DNA of 10,655 nt from NCBI GenBank assembly GCA_934351765.1, contig CAKRJM010000063.1:1-10655 (forward strand). Reading direction: 5' to 3'. Positions within the stretch are counted from its first letter, which is position 1. Each line of letters starts with the position of its first letter. The notes below the pieces were generated by a model. The model did no database searches and was not told the DNA's origin. It saw only the letters and a list, made by a program, of their open reading frames with translations. Shown here in pieces: positions 6,499 through 10,655 of this stretch. Origin of the DNA: an uncultured Lachnospiraceae bacterium. GTDB taxonomy: Bacteria > Bacillota > Clostridia > Lachnospirales > Lachnospiraceae. A program made the position numbers and the translations under genes.

Positions 6499-7477
6499 TA
6501 TTTCCCTCAATCGGCGCACCGCTCATGAACGAAGCTGCGTTGGACAGGGTCGTATCGGCGATGGCATCCAGTGCCTCTTTGGTGAAGAAGCCCTGATGGG
6601 AGGTGATGATGACGTTGGGGAAGGAGAGCAGTCTTGCCGTGGTGGAATGCTCCAGGATCTCATCGGAACGATCCTCGAAAACGTTGGGGGTTTCTTCCTC
6701 GTAAACATCCAGGCCGACGCCGAAGAACTTGTGGGCGCGGATTCCGAGAACCAGGTCATCGGTACGGATCAGGCCGCCGCGGGAGGTGTTGATGAGGATC
6801 ACGCCGTCTTTCATCTTTTCAATGGTATCTTTATTGATCAGATGATAGGTGCTGTCCATCAGCGGGCAGTGGAGGGAGATCAGGTCGCTGGAAGCGAGAA
6901 GCTCATCCAGGCTGACATAGGTGACAAAATCCAGGCCGGGATTCTGGTAAACATCATAGGCAATGACGTTCATGCCGAAGCCATGGCAGATCCGTGCCAT
7001 GGCAGCGCCGATCTTTCCGGTACCGATGATGCCGGCGGTCTTTCCGTGGAAGTTGGAGCCCATAAGACCGTTTAAGCTGAAGTTGTTTTCACGGACCTTG
7101 ATATAGGCCTTATGAAGATGACGGTTGACAGCCAGGGCCAGAGCCATGGCATGCTCCGCAACTGCTTCGGGGGAATAGCCGGGCACACGCATCACGATCA
7201 TGTCGTGCTTTCTGGCAATGTCCAGATTTACATTATTGAAGCCGGCGCAGCGCAGCAGGATCAGCTTTACGCCGCATTCATGAAGCACATCCAGGGTCTC
7301 GGTGCCAAGATCGGAGCTTACAAAGGCGCAGATCGCTTCATATCCCTTGGCCAGGGAAGCCGTCTTGGGGGAGATATCTGTTTTCAGATAATCAATGGTG
7401 ATATCGGAAAAATTGGGAAGGCACTGTTCAAAGCTGTCTTTGTCATAGGGCTTGGTGTCATAAAATAAGATCTTCAT
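6491..7477 (-). CDS. D-isomer-specific 2-hydroxyacid dehydrogenase, probable D-lactate dehydrogenase
   Basis: The product most likely reduces pyruvate to D-lactate with NADH, recycling NAD+ in fermentation. It has 328 residues, typical for D-LDH. The NAD-binding fold shows GTGKIG (152-157), with D175 ending the second strand. Catalytic residues in family positions are R233 (TSRGG), E262 (DVYEEE) and H294 (ITSHQGFFTKEAL). Their 29- and 32-residue spacings equal those I recall for Lactobacillus D-LDH (R235, E264, H296). SHQGFFTKEAL is typical of D-lactate rather than D-glycerate enzymes, though 2-hydroxyisocaproate-type activity cannot be excluded. ATG 7477 follows AAGGAGG with close spacing. 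Two palindromic sites lie upstream (7517-7553 and 7559-7576). No clear -35/-10 pair was found. It is transcribed as a single gene between two terminators. Confidence 0.92.
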   Translation of the reverse strand: MKILFYDTKPYDKDSFEQCLPNFSDITIDYLKTDISPKTASLAKGYEAICAFVSSDLGTETLDVLHECGVKLILLRCAGFNNVNLDIARKHDMIVMRVPGYSPEAVAEHAMALALAVNRHLHKAYIKVRENNFSLNGLMGSNFHGKTAGIIGTGKIGAAMARICHGFGMNVIAYDVYQNPGLDFVTYVSLDELLASSDLISLHCPLMDSTYHLINKDTIEKMKDGVILINTSRGGLIRTDDLVLGIRAHKFFGVGLDVYEEETPNVFEDRSDEILEHSTTARLLSFPNVIITSHQGFFTKEALDAIADTTLSNAASFMSGAPIEGNMV

Positions 7478-7516
7478 AAAATTCCTCCTTATATATATGA
7501 AAAGTATGGGTGAAAT

Positions 7517-7553
7517 GGGACAGGATATTCCGATATACGGAAATTTGTCCCAC
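7517..7553. promoter_or_regulatory. inverted repeat upstream of the D-lactate dehydrogenase gene, candidate operator
   Basis: TGGGACA (7517-7523) faces TGTCCCA (7547-7553), and inside them TTCCG (7529-7533) faces CGGAA (7539-7543). The near-perfect palindrome lies 40-76 bases before the start codon, where a repressor or a 5'-leader hairpin would act. I do not recognise the motif. Confidence 0.45.
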
Positions 7554-7558
7554 AGAAA

Positions 7559-7576
7559 ACGTTAAAATAATAACAA
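7559..7576. promoter_or_regulatory. possible Rex operator
   Basis: The sequence GTTAAAATAATAACAA (7561-7576) contains GTTA-N6-TAAC, and the 18-base site matches the clostridial Rex consensus TTGTTAANNNNTTAACAA at 11 of its 14 fixed positions. Rex is an NADH-sensing repressor that commonly controls lactate and alcohol fermentation genes in Clostridia. The site is 82-99 bases before the D-lactate dehydrogenase start. It is AT-rich, so a chance match is possible. Confidence 0.4.
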
Positions 7577-7586
7577 TCCGTTTTGG

Positions 7587-7616
7587 AAAAAGAGGAGAGC
7601 CTTTTCAGCTCTCCTC
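7587..7616 (-). terminator. intrinsic terminator of the ferredoxin gene
   Basis: On the minus strand GAGGAGAGC (7616-7608) pairs perfectly with GCTCTCCTC (7600-7592) across a 7-base loop and is followed by five T. It lies 16 bases after the ferredoxin stop and separates it from the D-lactate dehydrogenase gene. Confidence 0.9.
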
Positions 7617-7631
7617 GCGGATTTGCCGAAA

Positions 7632-7802
7632 TTATTCAGCGGAGATAGCGTCCATAGGACATGCAGCTTCGCAGGCGCCGCAGTCTACGCACTCATCAGC
7701 GTTGATTTCGTACTTGCCATCACCTTCGGAGATAGCGGATACGGGACATTCATCAGCGCAGGTACCGCATGCTACACATTCATCAGAAATAACTCTTGCC
7801 AT
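7632..7802 (-). CDS. 2[4Fe-4S] ferredoxin, clostridial type
   Basis: This small soluble low-potential electron carrier serves enzymes such as pyruvate:ferredoxin oxidoreductase and hydrogenase. It has 56 residues, the classic clostridial size. Cysteines 9, 12, 15, 19 and 38, 41, 44, 48 form two CxxCxxCxxxCP motifs (CVACGTCADECP and CVDCGACEAACP), each contributing ligands to both clusters. The protein is acidic, as usual. I chose ATG 7802 because AAGGAGGA lies eight bases before it. The open frame continues upstream to 7925, but that part holds the promoter and leader. It has its own promoter (7879-7907) and terminator (7587-7616), so it is a single-gene transcript, divergent from the DUF1858-trpS pair. 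Confidence 0.97.
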   Translation of the reverse strand: MARVISDECVACGTCADECPVSAISEGDGKYEINADECVDCGACEAACPMDAISAE

Positions 7803-7878
7803 AATTGAAATCCTCCTTTTCTTATCAACAGATTGAATCTTATGCGCACAGAGCAAACGGGTCTGTGCCGCTAAGCGT

Positions 7879-7907
7879 ATTGTAATACAGGTGTTCCATA
7901 ATTTCAA
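7879..7907 (-). promoter_or_regulatory. sigma-A promoter of the ferredoxin gene
   Basis: Read on the minus strand, TTGAAA (7907-7902) and TACAAT (7884-7879) are 17 bases apart. Transcription would start near 7872, giving a leader of about 70 bases. The leader's 5' end can form a 7-bp hairpin (TCTGTGC 7862-7868 with GCACAGA 7846-7852). Confidence 0.75.
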
Positions 7908-7992
7908 GTGCAAAATCAAGTGCAATCTGTGGCTTAATGAGAATGAAATTCAGCTGTCTGTTAACGGGAAAGAAACGGCATTTCAGAAAGCA

Positions 7993-8033
7993 GTCCGGGC
8001 AGGCTCCGGACGCATCGTGCCTGCCGCGCAGGC
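7993..8033. repeat. overlapping alternative hairpins between the divergent promoters
   Basis: GCAGGC (7999-8004), GCCTGC (8019-8024) and GCAGGC (8028-8033) allow two mutually exclusive stems, and GTCCGG (7993-7998) with CCGGAC (8006-8011) gives a third. The block lies upstream of both divergent transcripts, just before the DUF1858 -35 box, so it would act as DNA (a protein site) rather than as leader RNA. The rest of 7803-8115 holds the two promoters and short leaders. Confidence 0.4.
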
Positions 8034-8062
8034 TTTACATACACCGGAAAATAGGGTATAAT
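8034..8062 (+). promoter_or_regulatory. sigma-A promoter of the DUF1858-trpS pair
   Basis: TTTACA (8034-8039) and a perfect TATAAT (8057-8062) have a 17-base spacer. Transcription would begin near 8069, giving a leader of about 47 bases with a small TCCGC/GCGGA hairpin (8074-8089). No T-box leader is visible before trpS. Confidence 0.8.
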
Positions 8063-8115
8063 ACGAAAAGTAGTCCGCAAAAAAGCGGAAGTTTATAGAC
8101 AGGAGGAATAATGTC

Positions 8116-8325
8116 ATGGCTAAGGTGACTAAGGATACTTTAATTGGTGAGGCAATTCAGATCGATCAGGGGATCGTTCCCATTCTGATGGGTGCAGGTA
8201 TGCACTGCATCGGCTGCCCTGCTTCTCAGGCAGAGTCTCTTGCAGAGGCTGCAATGGTTCACGGAATCGATGCAGACACTCTGGTGAACACCGTGAATGA
8301 ATATCTGGCGACAAAGGAACAGTAA
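8116..8325 (+). CDS. DUF1858 (hybrid-cluster-associated redox disulfide) domain protein
   Basis: The 69-residue single-domain protein matches the DUF1858 family, small proteins with a CxxC pair thought to form a redox-active disulfide and often found near or fused to iron-sulfur enzymes. The key motif is GMHCIGCPAS, with C31 and C34. The N-terminal DTLIGEAIQIDQGIVPILM is typical. Its partner is not known and no hybrid cluster protein gene is in the window. The start ATG 8116 follows AGGAGG (8101-8106) at nine bases. An ATG at 8111 is in another frame and too close. It is first in a transcript with trpS and divergent from the ferredoxin gene. Confidence 0.9.
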   Translation: MAKVTKDTLIGEAIQIDQGIVPILMGAGMHCIGCPASQAESLAEAAMVHGIDADTLVNTVNEYLATKEQ

Positions 8326-8326
8326 T

Positions 8327-9394
8327 ATGGACAAGCAGGTTATATTAACGGGAGACCGCCCGACGGGGCGGCTTCACGTCGGACATTATGTTGGCTCCTT
8401 AAAGGAGCGGGTACGGCTTCAGAACTCCGGGAAGTTCGATGAGATCTATATTATGATCGCCGATGCCCAGGCGCTGACCGACAATGCGGAGCATCCGGAA
8501 AAGGTGCGCCAGAATATCATGCAGGTAGCGCTGGATTATCTGGCCTGCGGCCTTGATCCGGAGAAATCCACACTGTTTATTCAGTCCATGGTTCCGGAGC
8601 TTACCGAGCTGACTTTCTACTATATGAATTTGGTAACGGTTTCCAGAGTTCAGAGAAATCCTACGGTAAAGGCTGAGATCCAGATGAGGAATTTTGAGGC
8701 CAGCATCCCGGTGGGCTTCTTCTGTTATCCCATCAGCCAGGCGGCTGACATTACGGCCTTCCGGGCAACGGCAGTTCCCGTCGGTGAGGATCAGCTTCCC
8801 ATGCTGGAGCAGTGCAAGGAGATCGTTCATAAATTTAATTCTGTTTACGGGGAAACCCTGACAGAGCCGGAGATCATTCTGCCGAAGAATTCTTCCTGCC
8901 TGCGTCTTCCCGGCATCGACGGAAAGGCGAAGATGAGCAAGTCTCTCGGAAACTGTATCTATCTTTCCGAGGAACCGGACGAGATCCGGAAGAAGGTCAT
9001 GTCCATGTTCACCGATCCCAATCATCTGCGCGTGGAGGATCCCGGTGAGGTGGAGGGAAATCCGGTATTCATTTATCTGGATGCATTCTGCAGACCGGAA
9101 TATTTCGAAGAATTTTTACCGGAGTACAGCGGTCTGGACGAGCTGAAGGCTCATTATAAGCGCGGCGGACTCGGCGATGTGAAGGTGAAGAAGTTCTTAA
9201 ACAAGGTGATCCAGGCAGAGCTGGCACCGATCCGTGAACGGAGAAAGCTCTGGGAGAGCCGTCTTCCCGAGGTTTATGAGATCCTTCGTGCCGGAAGCGC
9301 AAAAGCGCAGGAGACCGCGGCAAAGACCCTTGCCGATGTACGCCATTCCATGAAGATCGATTATTTTGAGAATGATAATCTGTTAAAGCAGTAA
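8327..9394 (+). CDS. trpS: tryptophanyl-tRNA synthetase
   Basis: This class Ic aminoacyl-tRNA synthetase charges tRNA-Trp with tryptophan using ATP. It has 355 residues, slightly longer than the common 325-340 form. The HIGH-equivalent signature is HVGH (17-20), within RPTGRLHVGHYVGSL. The KMSKS loop is exact at 202-206. Family sequence such as MIADAQALTDNA, PISQAADITAFRA and VPVGEDQLPMLE is in order between them. I chose ATG 8327, one base after the DUF1858 stop, with AAGGA at 8313-8317 inside the preceding gene. The frame also opens upstream at 8297, inside the DUF1858 gene. Cotranscription with a redox protein and the lack of a visible T-box suggest expression from the 8034-8062 promoter. 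A strong terminator follows. Confidence 0.97.
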   Translation: MDKQVILTGDRPTGRLHVGHYVGSLKERVRLQNSGKFDEIYIMIADAQALTDNAEHPEKVRQNIMQVALDYLACGLDPEKSTLFIQSMVPELTELTFYYMNLVTVSRVQRNPTVKAEIQMRNFEASIPVGFFCYPISQAADITAFRATAVPVGEDQLPMLEQCKEIVHKFNSVYGETLTEPEIILPKNSSCLRLPGIDGKAKMSKSLGNCIYLSEEPDEIRKKVMSMFTDPNHLRVEDPGEVEGNPVFIYLDAFCRPEYFEEFLPEYSGLDELKAHYKRGGLGDVKVKKFLNKVIQAELAPIRERRKLWESRLPEVYEILRAGSAKAQETAAKTLADVRHSMKIDYFENDNLLKQ

Positions 9395-9407
9395 AGAAAA
9401 CGTTTAT

Positions 9408-9452
9408 ACGGAGGGCTGACGAACTGAGTAATCAGTGCGTCAGTCCGTTTTT
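9408..9452 (+). terminator. intrinsic terminator after trpS
   Basis: CTGACG (9416-9421) pairs with CGTCAG (9438-9443), with an inner ACTGA/TCAGT stem and an outer CGG/CCG extension beyond small bulges. A run of five T follows at 9448-9452. It ends the DUF1858-trpS transcript and isolates the downstream gene. Confidence 0.9.
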
Positions 9453-9506
9453 GTTCATAACTGAAAAAAAATTACATAATGCAGGCAAATTATGGAACCA
9501 AAAATC

Positions 9507-9535
9507 TTGAATACGAAAAATGAGAGTGCTATAAT
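9507..9535 (+). promoter_or_regulatory. sigma-A promoter of the surface protein gene
   Basis: TTGAAT (9507-9512) and a perfect TATAAT (9530-9535) lie 17 bases apart. Transcription would begin near 9542, giving a 5' leader of about 200 bases. A weaker pair upstream (TTGTTC 9451-9456 with CATAAT 9475-9480) overlaps the terminator and is less likely. Confidence 0.8.
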
Positions 9536-9541
9536 CCTAGG

Positions 9542-9740
9542 GTATATATGGAAAACAGAGAAAAAAATGGTGTGAAGCAGAAGCCGTGGGTTTGACGAAT
9601 GGCGATACGGCCGCCGGGGAGGTGGGAGAAAAACCTGGGGAAACGGTGCGAACAGCACATAAGACAATGTAGTTACGTGGTTACAAGGCGGAATGCTCCC
9701 CGTCTAATCGGAGCAAATATTGGAAAAAGGGGAAAAACAC
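9542..9740 (+). promoter_or_regulatory. long 5' leader of the surface protein gene, possible regulatory RNA
   Basis: This leader of about 200 bases has no credible gene. Visible pairings are GCCGT (9583-9587) with ACGGC (9607-9611), AGGT (9620-9623) with ACCT (9633-9636), GTGC (9646-9649) with GCAC (9655-9658), and TGCTCC (9694-9699) with GGAGCA (9710-9715). TCCCC at 9697-9701 could instead pair with GGGGA at 9729-9733, the ribosome binding site, so the two structures exclude each other. It does not match the c-di-GMP, T-box, TPP, FMN, SAM or c-di-AMP riboswitch cores I know. A function in translation control is inference. Confidence 0.4.
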
Positions 9741-10655
9741 ATGAAGATTACAGGAAAACATCGGATACTCAGTATTGTGCTGTCGTTTCTGATGGTACTG
9801 TCAGTCGTTCCTGTCACGGCATTTGCCGCAGACGACTCCGACCCTCAGGGCGCAGTTGTTTCTGAGAGTGGAACAGACACAGCTGCTGACAGTCAAAAAG
9901 TTAAGGAAACTGAACCGCAGAGCGGAGCCAGTGAAGAAGTTAAGGAAACTGAACCGCAGAGCGGAGACAGTGGGAACAAAAACGAGAACGAAAACGCAGT
10001 CAACGACGCGGCGGCTGCCAGCGAAGACCCGGCTCAGGCGACTGTGGAGAGTTATATTGCATCTGTCGGTGACGTCAAGTACGGGACACTGCAGGCAGCG
10101 ATTGATGCAGCTCAGAAAAATGGAACGGTAACGCTTCTGGAAGATACCAAAGAGAATGTTACCATAGATACATATGGACTGACGCTTGATCTGAACGGCC
10201 ATACGCTGAACGGCGGTACGGAAAAGGGCAAGCCTGCACTGACCGTTACGAACAGAGTTACTGTTAAGGACAGCAGCGCGGCACAGACCGGTACGATCAT
10301 GCGTGAAGATACAGCGGAGAATTCCGGTAAGACGTCTCATTATGTCATTGATGTTCAGGGCAAGAATGGATTCCTTCGTTTCGAAGGCGGAAATGTCAAG
10401 AACAACAGCGGTATTGTCGGTGTGAAAGGTGCGTCCCTGGTTCGTCTGGGTGATGACAGCGTTGCCGGCGCATATCCGACTCTGACTATTACAGGCGGTA
10501 CTTTTACGCAGGATAACTTTATTGCCATTAAGGTTGACCGCGGTACCTTGCACCTGATGGGCGGTACAGTGAACTCCGCGAACAGTTACGCAGTGGAAAA
10601 CTGGAATAACGCTTATATTAAAGAAAACGCGGTTGTAAACGGTACGGTATCTACC
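9741..10655 (+). CDS. secreted surface protein with beta-helix-like repeats, 3' end beyond the window
   Basis: The frame is open from ATG 9741 to the last base, 305 codons with no stop, so only the N-terminal part is seen. AAGGGG at 9727-9732 lies eight bases before the ATG. Residues 1-30 are a Sec signal peptide: basic start, hydrophobic core (LSIVLSFLMVLSVVPV) and a likely cleavage after AFA at 27-29. A low-complexity acidic linker follows, with a duplicated 13-residue repeat (54-79). From about 105 the sequence resembles surface proteins with right-handed beta-helix folds: YGTLQAAIDAAQKNGTVTLL, LTLDLNGHTLNGG, and repeated GGTFT/GGTVN turns. It is probably an adhesin or carbohydrate-interacting wall protein, but binding partner and anchor lie outside the window. 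It is monocistronic as far as seen, after a terminator and its own promoter. Confidence 0.88.
   Translation, partial: MKITGKHRILSIVLSFLMVLSVVPVTAFAADDSDPQGAVVSESGTDTAADSQKVKETEPQSGASEEVKETEPQSGDSGNKNENENAVNDAAAASEDPAQATVESYIASVGDVKYGTLQAAIDAAQKNGTVTLLEDTKENVTIDTYGLTLDLNGHTLNGGTEKGKPALTVTNRVTVKDSSAAQTGTIMREDTAENSGKTSHYVIDVQGKNGFLRFEGGNVKNNSGIVGVKGASLVRLGDDSVAGAYPTLTITGGTFTQDNFIAIKVDRGTLHLMGGTVNSANSYAVENWNNAYIKENAVVNGTVST
9900..9977 (+). repeat. 39-bp in-frame tandem duplication in the surface protein linker
   Basis: Copies at 9900-9938 and 9939-9977 are identical over the first 28 bases and differ at a few positions after that. Each encodes VKETEPQSG plus four variable residues. The near identity at DNA level points to a recent duplication and a length-variable linker between signal peptide and folded domain. 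Confidence 0.9.

Noticed and set aside
8069..8326. T-box leader for trpS
   Set aside because: trpS is preceded directly by the DUF1858 gene. No specifier stem, T-box AGGGUGGNACCGCG-like motif or terminator was seen in the short leader.
9542..9740. c-di-GMP or c-di-AMP riboswitch before the surface protein
   Set aside because: Tempting because such switches often precede surface proteins and gdpP is nearby, but the conserved cores of GEMM-I, c-di-GMP-II and ydaO RNAs as I know them are not present.
9599..9865. 88-codon plus-strand frame in the leader (MAIRPPGRWEKN...)
   Set aside because: It has no ribosome binding site, its composition is arginine- and cysteine-rich, and it overlaps the signal peptide region in another frame. 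It is best explained as a shadow of the leader.
9801..10553. 250-codon minus-strand open frame under the surface protein gene
   Set aside because: The plus strand carries a promoter, ribosome site, signal peptide and repeat domain in frame. The antisense frame has no recognisable sequence and arises from the same codons.

Overview
The window looks like chromosomal DNA of a gut-type Clostridia (Bacillota), most likely a Lachnospiraceae member. The evidence is moderate GC, strong AGGAGG-type ribosome binding sites, sigma-A promoters with 17-18 base spacers, the gene order gdpP-rplI-dnaB, a clostridial 2[4Fe-4S] ferredoxin and a DUF1858 redox protein. The genus assignment is inference; no 16S or marker search was possible.

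Layout. 1-449 holds a possible tail of an upstream gene, then a non-coding stretch with a good promoter, a 60-base hairpin and two near-identical 62-base tandem repeats. 450-4927 is a tightly packed plus-strand operon: c-di-AMP phosphodiesterase GdpP, ribosomal protein L9, replicative helicase DnaB and a flavin reductase-like protein. A second promoter inside the end of the flavin reductase gene serves a MerR-like regulator (TTG start, 4987-5724), followed by a GNAT acetyltransferase (5766-6245). A D-2-hydroxyacid (D-lactate) dehydrogenase (6491-7477) and a small ferredoxin (7632-7802) lie on the minus strand, each with its own terminator. A divergent control region (7803-8115) separates the ferredoxin from a plus-strand pair, a DUF1858 redox-disulfide protein and tryptophanyl-tRNA synthetase, which ends at a strong terminator (9408-9452).

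The right end (9507-10655) is the least ordinary part. A near-consensus promoter drives a leader of about 200 bases that has base-pairing potential around the ribosome binding site. It leads into the 5' part of a secreted, repeat-containing surface protein that runs off the window and is still open after 305 codons.

Functionally, the left operon joins second-messenger turnover (c-di-AMP), translation and replication. The middle carries fermentation and redox genes (D-lactate formation, ferredoxin, redox disulfide), with a possible Rex-type operator before the dehydrogenase. I found no CRISPR array, transposase, prophage gene, tRNA or rRNA. No convincing new multi-gene system is visible. The best leads are the surface-protein leader, the composite repeat region before gdpP, and the inverted repeat over the MerR-gene promoter.
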